Positions 32,676-43,370 of a stretch of 64,000 nt of DNA are shown here, piece by piece (within the stretch, counting starts at the first letter, position 1; every line of letters starts with the position of its first letter). Below the pieces are notes generated by a model. The model ran no database searches. It was not told the origin of the DNA and was given only the letters and a program-made list of their open reading frames with translations. Source of the DNA: Cercophora sp. LCS_1 (lineage: Eukaryota; Ascomycota; Sordariomycetes; Sordariales; Lasiosphaeriaceae). A program made the position numbers and the translations under genes. The stretch covers positions 486,747 through 550,746 of the forward strand of contig JAPZLL010000025.1 of assembly GCA_036250225.1 (NCBI GenBank), in the 5' to 3' direction.

Positions 32676-33574
32676 ATGTCGCCCCTATTCCGAATCGCGG
32701 CAGCCGCCGCCGTCTTTCACCTGATCGTCTCCGTTCTCGCCGGTGTCGAGCTCCAAATCATGTTTCGGTCCGCTGAAGCTTACAATCGACTGACTGACAA
32801 CCGAAAAAAGTGCGGTGTTGACGATGTTTCGGGGCCACCACGGGAGAGCTTTTGCAAGGACAAAGAATGCTTTTGCGCCGACCCGTAATTCATCTCTGAC
32901 AAGGTGGACGCGTGTATGACTTCGATTTACCACGTCTCAAACAAGGAAATGTTCACCACCGATATTTGCAATGGCATCATGTCTTTCTTTGGGGGCGAAT
33001 GCGGGACGTTTGAGGTCCAGCTCAAGGTACGTCGTGCCTCTTTATAATGGCAGCGTGCGGATGCTGACAAAGGTCGCAGTCAGTTGCGACCCAAACCATC
33101 AAGTATTCTCAAACCTTTGCGACTGGAACCCCACAGGCGACAGGGACGGCCTCCCGACCCGAGACAACGACAGGTAGTTCGACCCCCAAAATACCACACA
33201 CGCATAACTCTGACATGTTGAACAGACGCAGCATCCAACGGTTCGGGATCATCGAGTCGTACGAGCCGGGGTTCAGGCTCGTCGGGTATGGGTATCGTCA
33301 TTGGCATCATTGCCCTGCTCGGTGTGCCCTGCTCGGTCTCGCCTACAAGGTACGAAAGCATCTCCGTCTCAGCAAGAGTGAGAAGTCTGCGGTCCTGCCC
33401 ACGGTCTATGCGCCACCGCCCCCTCCGTACTTCCCGCCACAGAATTTGGTCGCCCCGGTCCCTCCGGTGCAAGTCAACAACATCCACAACGGCAACATCG
33501 TCCACGGCGACAACAACGGCAATAACGGAAACGGCAACGCGGCTCAGGGTGGGAATGTCAACTGGAGAAGCTGA
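32676..33574 (+). pseudogene. CFEM-like secreted/membrane protein gene, disrupted
   Basis: The start has a strong Kozak context (GCCACCATG) and a signal peptide. A Cys-rich part with C-x4-C-x-C and later cysteines resembles a CFEM domain. A TAA at 32886-32888 interrupts it; open coding sequence continues in the same frame through DACMTSIYH and GGECGTFE. Two GT-AG introns fit (about 33028-33079 and 33176-33225), followed by a Ser/Gly-rich stretch and one membrane helix (GIVIGIIALLG). Inside that helix a 14-bp tandem duplication (33311-33338) shifts the frame. Beyond it another frame continues with LAYKVRKHLRLS, a proline-rich part and an Asn/Gly-rich tail ending at 33574. With both lesions ignored, it would be an extracellular Cys domain, one TM and a cytosolic tail. 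Confidence 0.65.
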
Positions 33575-34333
33575 GCCAGGTAATTTGGCCAATACTGGCA
33601 GACCACAGACAGTCTCTGCATGTATCGCCTTCTTCCCCTCGTTTGTCGCTCTGTGTCAGTTCTCCTCATCTTGGCCGGGCGCCTGTAGTATTGACATCCA
33701 GATTGCATCACGTCAAGTTCATCATCTTCCTCTGCCATCTCCGTAGTCGCTCACCAGTATCCTGTGCCCACATTCGCGCGCATATGCATTGACAAACATC
33801 CTGAGCGCTCAACTCCGTTTGCGACCGCGATTTGACCGCATCCAGACGCCTATATCCGCATCCGGGTTGACATGACTCTTGGAATCCCACATCAATTTGC
33901 GGCTCCGGGGGCCCCATTTTTGCATGATGCCGGTCGTCTGCCTTCGGCCAACGGAAAGACTGGAGCCAAAAAGGCTGTCGCCTGTTGCGCTTGGCACGGT
34001 TGATACCCGGGATTCTGGATAAAGATGGTGCAAGCGCTCCAGTCACAGGCCCCCATTCAGGCTTCCCCGGGATTCTTGGCACGCGTATCACCGTCACCAC
34101 CGGTAGTTGGGGCCTCATCTAGTGTCACATTGGTGGAAGATTGACACCTGGTACCCATGAGCTGTAGGAGCCCGGAGACGGGGCGCCGGTGGACCGCAGT
34201 TCTGTCACCGAAAGGCCAGTTTTGGGGGTTAGACTGTGTATGTGACGACAGCAAGATAAAACCCGGTATCTCCTCCCCATGCCTCACAACCCGGATCATC
34301 TTCTCCCATCACCTTCTCACCCCAGCCATCAAC
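33575..34333. other. Intergenic; promoter of the GH62 gene
   Basis: No gene was seen. An AGATAAAAC stretch at 34254-34262, about 75 bp upstream of the GH62 ATG, could serve as a TATA-like element. Confidence 0.4.
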
Positions 34334-35293
34334 ATGAAGCTCTCCCTCCTTGCCCTGGCGGGCCTCGCCACCGCCCAAAACTGCACCCTCCCCTCCACCT
34401 ACCGCTGGACCTCGACCGGCCCCCTCGCCCAACCTAAATCCGGCTGGGTCTCCCTCAAAGACTTCACCACGGTCCCCTACAACGGCTCACACCTCGTCTA
34501 CGCAACAACCCACGACACGGGCTCCGCCTGGGGCTCCATGAACTTTGGCCTCGTCACCAACTGGACCGATCTCTCCGCGGCGCCGCAAAACAAGATGAAC
34601 TACGCAACCGTCGCGCCGTCCCTGTTCTACTTCTCGCCTAAAAATGCCTGGATCCTCGCCTACCAATGGGGTCCCACCTCGTTCTCCTACCGGACTTCGT
34701 CGGACCCGACAAACGCGAACGGTTGGTCAAACGTGCAGACGCTGTTCACGGGCAAGATCACCGGTTCGTCCACCGGCGTGATCGACCAGGCTCTGATCGC
34801 TGATGATACGACTATTTATCTCTTTTTCTGTGGTGACAACGGCAAGATTTACCGCTCTTCCATGGCGCTGGATAAATTCCCTGGTAGCTTTGGTGACAGC
34901 TACACGACCATCATGAGCGACACAACCAATAACCTGTTCGAGGCGGTACAGGTGTACACCATCCAGGGAGCCGCCAAGGAGAAGTACTTGATGATTGTGG
35001 AGGCGATTGGCAGTAATGGACGGTATTTCAGGTCGTTTACGGCTGAGAGTCTGGGCGGGACGTGGACGAAGCAGGCTGCCACGGAGCAGAATCCGTTTGC
35101 GGGCAAGGTGAATAGTGGCGCGACGTGGACGAATGACATTAGTCATGGGGAGTTGATCAGGGTGAGCGCGGACCAGACGATGCTGGTCGATCCGTGTAAC
35201 TTGCAGTTGCTGTATCAGGGAAGGGCGCCGGGGAGTGGAGGGGATTATGGGAAGTTGCCATATCGGCCGGGGTTGTTGACGCTTGTTCGTTAG
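34334..35293 (+). CDS. GH62 alpha-L-arabinofuranosidase, secreted, 319 aa
   Basis: Start placed at the ATG opening a signal peptide ([15 protein letters not shown]); upstream in-frame sequence is non-coding. The mature protein starts directly with the catalytic domain and has no binding module. GH62 blocks are visible: [21 protein letters not shown] with the likely general-base Asp, [42 protein letters not shown], the YLMIVEAIG block holding the likely general acid Glu, YFRSFTA and LLYQGRAP. The enzyme releases arabinose side chains from arabinoxylan outside the cell. It would complement the feruloyl esterase-type enzyme at 17 kb. No frame damage or introns were seen. Confidence 0.93.
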   Translation: MKLSLLALAGLATAQNCTLPSTYRWTSTGPLAQPKSGWVSLKDFTTVPYNGSHLVYATTHDTGSAWGSMNFGLVTNWTDLSAAPQNKMNYATVAPSLFYFSPKNAWILAYQWGPTSFSYRTSSDPTNANGWSNVQTLFTGKITGSSTGVIDQALIADDTTIYLFFCGDNGKIYRSSMALDKFPGSFGDSYTTIMSDTTNNLFEAVQVYTIQGAAKEKYLMIVEAIGSNGRYFRSFTAESLGGTWTKQAATEQNPFAGKVNSGATWTNDISHGELIRVSADQTMLVDPCNLQLLYQGRAPGSGGDYGKLPYRPGLLTLVR

Positions 35294-35527
35294 TTGGGTA
35301 TAGAAATGGATGGCGCCCTTGATTTTGTCTTTGGTGTTAAATTTCAAGCACACCGCCCCACCGAGGTGTGCGACGCAGTGACAGGAATGGAAGTGTGGCA
35401 CGTTGGTACCGGCTGATATTTCTCATCAAGTGAAGAGATGGTCGCATTCAAGCCGGAAAACATGATAGAAACATCCCAGGGTATCTATACTCTATCTACG
35501 CTGTGACACCAAGTGTCTGTGACTCTG

Positions 35528-35914
35528 CTACTCCTCCGCGATTGCGAGAACCTCCCGCCCCAGCCCATTGACAATACGTCCGTCAGCTGAAAGCCCCTGA
35601 ATTACATACCATTCGCGGTTGACCGACATCCGAGCGTCAACACGGCTGCAGCGCTTCTTCTTGAATTCCCCTTCCACTGCATTCGATGTGATAAAGCAAC
35701 CCTCCTTCAACGAAGCCGCAGCAGTCGGCCGTCTTGAAAACTTGTGGGATGGAAAAGCTATGAATTGAGGCTTGAATGGGCTCTCCTTTGCGCTCTTCCA
35801 ATCCTGCTCGGGCACTACAAGGCGATGCTCGCTGGTGTGAAACTCTGTTATATGAGACGAATCTGAACACACAGAATCTCCTTTTTTGTACCTCGCGCAC
35901 GTGAAACTGCTCAC
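35528..35914 (-). other. Unidentified open frame, possibly a gene relic
   Basis: About 128 codons are open on the minus strand without an ATG at the 5' limit. Composition is protein-like at the C-terminal end (REWYVIQGLSADGRIV) but no family was recognised. It borders the AT-rich relic and may be what remains of a longer gene. Confidence 0.2.
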
Positions 35915-35989
35915 CCCGGGCCTGGCTCAGGATTCACTCAGGCTTGCTCACCTTTGCTCAGGCCAAGTACCATTTTCGGCACACTGCGC

Positions 35990-36530
35990 CTTAGCATGCT
36001 GAACTGCTTCAATTTTAGCTAAGTAAGCTTAGGATTGGCCCCATATGTAACGATGGTCAAGATTGGGCCTCATTTTGAAAATGAACAGCCTCGCCTTTAC
36101 CTCTTATTATTTTTCGTACCGCCTACCTAACCCCTGGGGACTCAGCCTCTACCCCTTTAACTCTCGCACCTTTACCTTCTTTAAAACACTCCTACTTCTA
36201 CTATTTAATGCCTGAAATTAATATCGCCCCTAATAAAACGTTAAAATACAAAATAAAATTCCAATCAAGAATGTTCAACTTAATAAACACCCTTATTAAA
36301 CGGGCGAAAAGCAGAGGGCTTTTTAGGCAGCTACTTGAAGATTAGCCCTGATACAGTTCATGGGAAATTAAAGATCCAAAAGCAAAAACTAATATTCATC
36401 AGTGCTTAATATGTAACATTTATAAAGTAATATATATTCAATACTAAAATCTACCGTTTTTAGAGTTTGTAAAAAAAATTTAGGCCTTTTGATCTTCAAA
36501 ATTTTTTAGAATCCTTGGTGCCCATGCCCG
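35990..36530. other. AT-rich relic island
   Basis: Base composition drops sharply to AT-rich, with long A and T runs and many TA and AA dinucleotides (36.18-36.52 kb is the strongest part), between GC-rich flanks. No open frame or terminal repeat was seen. It resembles an old repeat eroded by C-to-T mutation (RIP) as known in Pezizomycotina. Confidence 0.5.
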
Positions 36531-36716
36531 CCTGGCGGCTCCCATGTGTGAGGTGGGGGGGGGTGTGGGTGTGAGGGAACACAGTGTGGGTGCCCGAGTA
36601 TAGCTCTTGCTTTACGGCAGGGCTGTCAATAAAGTGGGCGAGATCTTCTGTTCTCTCCATCATGGCCTCGGGGGGGATTTCATAGTAACATCCCTAAACA
36701 AGGTGCCAAACCAAGT

Positions 36717-38857
36717 TCATCCAAGTAAGATCTCCCTCCATACAGGTCCCGGCGGGAAGCTCCTGCGGATGGCACTTTTCTTCACGCCGCCGATACCACG
36801 GCGCTCTACAAAAGAGCCCACCTCCTCGACAAGCATCACTCTGTAGCAGTCTGTGCCTGGAAGGCCCCCCATGGAATACGATGCCTCATCCTCGGGCAGC
36901 ACCGATATGGTCCTCGAAATGAGAAGCAGCTCGAATGTTTTGTCCCCCTCAAAGAATTTCGTCTCTTCAAAGCCATCGAGCATGATGGTGCCGCATGGGT
37001 CGCCATCACTGTCAATAAGCGTTGCCGCTTGCCGGAAGACGTCGACATTGCCGAATTTGAAGAAACTCGACATGGTCCAGAACTGAAGGAGTGGGTACCG
37101 TAGCGCCGACCTAGTTGGATAGGGCACCCTTGTTGGCTCGTACCGAGACGTGTCCATGTCGAGCCACGGAAACTGGGAGGAACCTTGTCCCACATGGAGA
37201 TGGTAAGTCCCAGATTCTCCTTCAATTGCGGCTGTCGCAGCAAGGGCGCCCGGTTCTATCCTATACCAAACAATCCAAAACTGGTCTTGCAGCCACAGGC
37301 TGCGGTTGGTCTCAAGCGAGACGCCGACACCTCCTATCCAGCCCGCCCACGAATAGCTAGCAAATCCGAGTCTTCGTCGGAGGTGGCGGCCCGAGAATGC
37401 AATGAATCGATCAAGCTCCATCGCGGGAAGCCCTTCTACCATGTTGCACCTCAGCTGCTCTGTGAACTGCTGTATGGTGCCTGATATCGCTCTGAGGGCA
37501 TCGCTTTGGTTCGTCAGCGACCGGCTTGTGTAGTTCCGAAGGGCCCAGGCATATTGCTCGTAGCCGGCCAGGAGGTCGTTTCGTGCCAGCGCCCACGAAG
37601 GATCCGTGGTCTTGAGCCAGAGATTCTTTCGGGGGTTTTCCACATCTTCGAATATCTCCATGCACTCAAACTTTTGGCACTGGAAGGAAACTTCGTTGCC
37701 AACGAAGCACAGTACGCGTCTGGACATGGTGTATTCTTGGAAGCTGCGGTCGATCCGGACTATATCAGCGTTGATTGGATGCATCGAGGACATGGTGGGC
37801 ATACGTACGTCCATGCCCTGGTATGGTAAACTGATGTTTGGAGGGCATGTTCAGGGGTGATATATGCACCGGCGGAAATTCCGGGGTAAATCTCGCGCGC
37901 AAGCGAGTGCTCGTCCCGGCTCCCGATCTGAACGCCGGGAAGTCCAGCGTTCGCATCATGCCCAGATGCGGCAACGATGGTCAGCCAAGCGTGTCCGTAT
38001 ACACGATTCATAACTCTGACTCCGCGTTCGACGTCGTCGGCATCGTTCTGCAAGAGACAGAGGGAATCGACCCACAGATACCGCATGCCCAATTCTCGGA
38101 CTAGGGTGACGGCGTCGCTAATCGTCCTGGGCAGGAAGGGCTGGATCTTCTTGAGGCCGCCCGGAAGCACAAGCTGAGGCCTGGCCGCCGTGGTGAGTCT
38201 GAAATGGTGTCCTGCACCCCACACGTAACTGAGCGCAACGTATTGAGGTACATCCTGGCGGGTCTCGAAGATGTGGCCTCCAACAACATCGACCAGACGT
38301 AGGATATCCAGCCCTGGAAACATGGTGGTGATGGGGCCCTCGGCGGAACTCCAGCAACCACGGCCATGGGCTCTGGTGCAGTGATCCAGCCAACCTCGTA
38401 CCCTCTTGAAGTCGAGCACTGGGTCGAGTCGCGACCGCAGATAGACGGAATCGAGCATGTACTTCTTCACTCGATTAGCTTTAGTCGTGATCTGCGGGTC
38501 CAGAGAACTGAAAGCGATACCGAGGCCTTTGACCGGCCAATACCCCTCCAACGGGCTCCCTCTGATGACCATCAAACCGGAGCGGTACCCAGGCGCGCTG
38601 GACGCGGTAAGCGAGAGCCTGATGATATCCTCTGCGGGAGACCGAAAGGTGAGATGAAAAGGGTCTGATTGTCGAAACGGCTCCGCTCTCCGGAACCTGT
38701 CAAGAGCTTCGCCGACGAGCTTGCACAATCCGCACGCACGACTCCGGACTTGCGGCAACGTGCCGAGTTCTACTCGGTTTTCGTTTTCGTATCTCTCACC
38801 GCGGCTTGTGCCCACGATCGTCGCACAGGCGTTGCAGAAGCTTGGTGGGCTCGACAT
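36717..38857 (-). CDS. HET-domain protein, 691 aa, paralogue of the gene at 2.1-4.2 kb
   Basis: Minus-strand exons are 38857-37809 and 37743-36717, with a 65-bp GT-AG intron (37744-37808) that again splits the codon for T in the RAWTFQE block. The N-terminus has FCNACATIV and ACGLCKLVGE cysteine pairs. The HET motifs are YVALSYVWGAG and RYLWVDSLCLLQND, and then comes WLTIVAASGHDANAGLPG. The C-terminal region lines up along its length with that of the 660-aa HET gene: LRRRLGFASYSWAGW against LRRRPGFPSYSWVGW, and VERRGIG against AERRGIG. It is therefore a duplicate that has diverged. No stop or frameshift was found, so it looks functional. It likely acts as an incompatibility or cell-death factor; the trigger is unknown. 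Confidence 0.9.
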
Positions 38858-39155
38858 CCTGTCGCAAACTGTTCGACCAAGCTGTGTGCGGATTGCCGCA
38901 AATAGGCGGGGAGCCTCGGGTTGTGCCTATCAAAATGGTTTGCATTTTTTCAGACCCTCACGTGATTAGTGCAGCAGCCACAGCAAATGAACACGGGCGT
39001 AAGAGGTACTATAAGGGGGACACCCAAAGTAAAGACGGGCACATTTTCTTGCTAGGATGAATAAGGTAGTGTAACGACCTGCAGGTCGACACCTGGGCCA
39101 CTTCCCCCCTTCCGACTTACTGCTGAGTCGGAGCTTCAGCGCGCTACCACCAGAC

Positions 39156-39762
39156 ATGACAGTCGAGGGCTTCAAGCAACAGCACGAGGACTTCACCGGC
39201 CACACCGTCAGATCGCCACAGGGGCAAACCGAATATCTGACCGTGGACGCTGCTGCCATTTTCCCCGCTGAATGGAGGGAACTGTTGGTCATTCATCATT
39301 CAATCCCGTTTCAGATCCCACCAGACCTCGACGACCTCAGCGGTCAGCATAGAATGCGTATCCAAACGATACATGCCTAATTTGTGGGACTCACACGCAA
39401 GGATAGGACCACGGAAGAAATCGGTGACTTTCCACACATGCTCTCGTTCGGACCGTTGATGATCGACCTTGTCAACCCGTCCCCCGATGCCGATTTTCCT
39501 ATGCGTCATCATGCAGTCCTACATGAAGCCCAAACACCTAAAGCAAGCTGGAGCGAAATGCGAATGGGTCGACAAACGGGGCGAGTTTGCGCTGCCCACA
39601 CTGTGTTGCTTCGGCAGAATCTCTGTGTCGAAGAAGACGGCCGACGTGTGGGACATGGGGACGGTCACCGACGTGAAGGTGATTGTCGGTTATGGACGCT
39701 CCTATTTGGTGATGATGATGAGGATTGGGTACCTTGGCTGTAGAGACAATGAAGGCGGATGA
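39156..39762 (+). pseudogene. Possible decayed gene of unknown family
   Basis: Protein-like sequence runs in one frame from 39156 through a TAA at 39378-39380 (IFPAEWRELLVIHHS, then DFPHMLSFGPLMIDLV) and appears to move to another frame near 39.47 kb (KHLKQAGAKCEWVDKRG, ADVWDMGTVTDVKV). The content suggests one gene broken by a stop and a frameshift. The family was not recognised and the limits are approximate. The rest of 38858-40330 shows nothing recognisable. Confidence 0.3.
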
Positions 39763-40330
39763 CCAATGGCAGGTGCGGTTGCTCAGCGTTTGAAATCAGG
39801 AAGAGTTCAAGAATCAGGTACTAACCCGTGAACGTGGAAATCTGGAAGGAATTCGTTCCGCATCATTGCTGCAATAACCTGCCACGTACCTATTCCGAGG
39901 GTGGCAGACACTTCAGCTGTCAACAAGGTACATCCACCAAGTCGCTCGACCCGCCGTATAGATTTGTCATTTCATGTTGGTTGTTGGGGGTTTACACCCG
40001 AGAATCAAATGTCGCAGAGGACACGGTGCAAGCTGGATATGGAACGGTGCCGTATGTAGGACTTACATTACGCAGACACGGGGCAGTGGTTCCGAGTCAT
40101 GCTGAACGGTCCTCGGCCAAACCTGCGGGCGGTGGAGCCTGATATGAATGAGGGGTTTCCCCTCCTTCTCCATTCGCCGATCCTTGTGTCTCGGTCGACT
40201 TGTCCAAGTACATCGACATGGCATCCGAATGTCAACCAACCCCTCCCTGGGGCCACTTCCCCGTCGAGCAGTATCTCATTGTTTGTGCCCTGGACGTAAA
40301 TTGTGCGAGGACTCACGAAATGCTAACAAG

Positions 40331-41191
40331 ATGAAGCAAACCTGGGACCACTCCTCTACTGAGACAGTCGAAGATCAGCGACTCAGGCTCGTCCGCGTGT
40401 TTCGACTATTGCGCCTAGAAGACCTGCCAAATTCGCACCGAGATCCCTCCGAGGATGAAATTCGCACTATCCTGGATCCGTGGAGGCCCCAGCGCTGGCG
40501 TCTTGCTGCGAACAAAATACAAGTCCGCGAGGAGCAACCCGTGTGGCTACGAACCTACTACGATAGCGACGATAAGAAAATTGCCGAATGGCTTGCCCTG
40601 GAGGAGGAAGGCGACCCGAACTTTGAAGAAGACGATGGCTGGTGGCGCATCCTTGATGACCCCGACGTCTTCAACTTTGGCGTAAATTGGAAACGGGTTT
40701 TCGACGTCATGACGGAGCTCTTGTCTGGCCATCTGCGGCGGCTCTCGGATCCCGGTGGGGAGTTGCTCACCCAGTATCGTCGGCAGTTGCGAGGGGTTGT
40801 TGGAAGTGCTATGGATGACACGTTGGAAGAGCGCGTGAGCAGGGCCCAGTTTAGTGTCCCGGCCTCGATGTTGCAGTCACTGAAGGCATCCGAGGGCACG
40901 CCTCTAGTCGTAGCGGATGGGGAGGCATGGCAGACAGATAAGCTAAGGTTGCTGTGGTTGGATTGGTGTGGCAATCCAATCAGGAGGTCCGAAATCGAAC
41001 CCATCGATCTGTGGGAGGTAAAGGATGCGTGGTGGGGCTTCAAGTTCTTGAATCAAAGGCATTGGAGGGATCGGGAGAACGACAATCGTGTTGGGGCGCC
41101 GCCGGAGCCAGGCAGCTATTTGTGTGAGAAGTACTATGCGAAGGGGGAAGTCGGGAAGGATCTATACGCAGTCGATGATTTACTTCAATAA
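40331..41191 (+). CDS. Hypothetical Trp-rich protein, 286 aa
   Basis: Start taken at the ATG giving MKQTWDHSS, because the upstream in-frame part has no protein-like character. The stretch just before it (ATGCTAACAAG) also looks like a branch site and acceptor, so an upstream exon is possible. The frame is charged and rich in Trp and Leu (DDGWWRILDDPDVF, RLLWLDWCG, KDAWWGFKFLNQRHW). No known domain was recognised. It lies between HET loci and ends about 150 bp before the next HET pseudogene on the same strand. Long unbroken length supports a real gene; the function is unknown. Confidence 0.55.
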   Translation: MKQTWDHSSTETVEDQRLRLVRVFRLLRLEDLPNSHRDPSEDEIRTILDPWRPQRWRLAANKIQVREEQPVWLRTYYDSDDKKIAEWLALEEEGDPNFEEDDGWWRILDDPDVFNFGVNWKRVFDVMTELLSGHLRRLSDPGGELLTQYRRQLRGVVGSAMDDTLEERVSRAQFSVPASMLQSLKASEGTPLVVADGEAWQTDKLRLLWLDWCGNPIRRSEIEPIDLWEVKDAWWGFKFLNQRHWRDRENDNRVGAPPEPGSYLCEKYYAKGEVGKDLYAVDDLLQ

Positions 41192-41340
41192 CGCTATATA
41201 TCAGGGACGGCGAGGAATCTCTACCATTACCACTGATAGAAGCTTGCATCTAAGCTGTTTAGGATCGAAACGTCAGGTTACTTCAAACTTTTCTCTACTC
41301 TATTGGGAGAACAACTCGTAAATATGATGATTACAGGCCT

Positions 41341-43109
41341 TTGATCTCTCCAGAAAACGGTTGCGAACTTTGCGGGATACTCGATCATCCCGCTCTTTGG
41401 GGCGCGCATCACAGGAAGCGAAACACAAAGAGTTGGTTCGCAGAGAGTGGAACTTTCCGGGAAAGAGACAACGACTTGTACCTTTGGTTGTCCCCTGAAG
41501 TAGAGGGGTACGAGGAGTCTATCCAATGCAAGCTATGGGCCGAATCCGGTGCGTTTTCCATCTCAGGATCTGTTCCTAACGATCGACCCCGCTCATCTAG
41601 GTCATTCCCAGGCAACCGTGACCGTAAACAGGGGTCCTCTCAACTCCCGTGAGCCTCTATCAGGCCTGGTGTTCTGTCATTTATGCGACAGCGAATGAAT
41701 ATTTGTCTCTCGGACCACCAATGCCGACCAAAGGTAGATCCGTCAGACTCTGCCTGGCCAGCGAAGGTGTTAAGAATCACCGAGGACGACAGGATGGGTT
41801 TTACTGTTACTTTTGTAAACCTTGATTGTGACAGCCGGGGAGCGTTTGCAGCCTTGAGCTACTGCTGGGGTGATCCAAGCCAACTTGAAGCTAACCCACC
41901 ATTCAAAACGGAAAATTCGACACTGGCAGAGCTACAGTCTGGCGTCTCGGTATTGAAGCTGCCCTTGACAATCCAACACGCGGCGCTAGTGTGCAAGGCA
42001 CTTAATATCGCTTACATCTGGGTCGACTCGCTTTGCATATACCAAGACTCAGAGGCAGACTGGAATATAGAATCGGCCAAGATGGGGTCGCTTTACGCCA
42101 TGGCAAAAGTGACCATCATCGCCGCGTCTGCTGCATCTTGCCACGATGGATTCCTATTTTCTACCTTCGCCCCGCGAATAGACCTCTACGAACCGAAGAA
42201 CGAAGACTTCCGCATCCTGTCTGTGTGGGCGACAGGTAGAGGAGACCTATAGGTCCACTTGGGCGTCTCGGGACGGCAAACTCACTACCCGATGGGATAC
42301 CATCGTTACCAGGTTCTCAGTCGAAACGGACAGGCTCGCGGCATCGTCCAGTCTGGCAAGAAACCTACTTCCTGATTTCGGACCACTCACCCCACCACAG
42401 TTTCCGGTATATGCCGCGGGCCTTTGGTCGTACGATCTCACCCACAACTTATCCTGGTTCGTGAGCAGTCCAACCGGCGACTTGGTGCCCGCTAGTACGG
42501 CCTATCTCGCCCCCAGTTTCTTGGGCGTCTCTGCCGTCTGGCTGCTCAGTTGACACCCACTGGAGTCCACTCCTACAGACTGGTGACGAATCGGAGTGCA
42601 AGATTGTCAACCTCTCGGTCGATTTACAAGACCCAAATAACCGTCTTGGAAGAGTGACCGGGGGCTTTTTGTCTTTGCGGGGGCCGCTTTTACCAGCTAC
42701 TATCTCTTACCATATTTCGGAACCGGTCGCTGCCCAGCGGTATCGTATTCAGTTTTCCATGGCGTGGGGGTCTGGGCATGACCTTCAAGGCTTCCTTAGA
42801 CCAGACTGCTGGTTGGGGGCCAATGAAATGGAGGATGGGACGCGGGTCTTGTGCAGGTCGACGAGCTCTCAAGAAGCCTCCTTTGAAAACGTCAACGCAC
42901 ATGTACTTTTTCCGACGAAATTTGGTCCCGACTTGATGTTAGGGCGTGAACGGTGCATTGGCTTGCTCCTGGGTACATTACGAGACGGTGGGTTTGCGAG
43001 GCCCGGGCATGTCCGTTTTGACATTTCGTATTACATTGGCGAGCCTGACGGTGATCGGGTCACAAAATCGGGTTGGTCGACATGGATGAGAGATGTCACT
43101 ATCTATTAG
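41341..43109 (+). pseudogene. HET-domain pseudogene (second subfamily)
   Basis: Recognisable HET parts lie in order but are broken. An N-terminal CELCGILDHPALW stretch (from about 41341) ends at TGA 41650-41652. The same frame resumes with SFMRQRMNICL and the HET core FAALSYCWGDPSQ, YIWVDSLCIYQDSEADW and KVTIIAASAASCHDGF, then stops at TAG 42250-42252. The segment that should hold the RGW/RAW-TxQE block is shortened or missing. Downstream, WDTIVTRFS, YAAGLWSYDL and APSF continue in another frame, which shifts again near 42512-42522 before the SWAS-type block. The C-terminus (VNLSVDLQDPNNRLG to the stop at 43109) is intact. This subfamily (CYQD-type core) differs from the other HET genes here. 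Confidence 0.8.
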
Positions 43110-43370
43110 TGCCCGGGGCTTAGGATGCTTCAATCAGTCATGTTTTCTTTCATTATTTACGCAAATTCTCGCCAGCTTCGTAATGGCTCGCCTACGTGAT
43201 TATATGACGCAACCCAGTCTACGTGCCGAAACGAGGATTCGGTGAGGCCACCCCCGAGAGAAATCCTCGATAATACATTAGAGCTTTCTAGACACAAACG
43301 CCGTCCGTACCACATTACACACCCACCGCGGATCCTTCGCCCATAGGTGCACCCATCACATCCACCTAAC

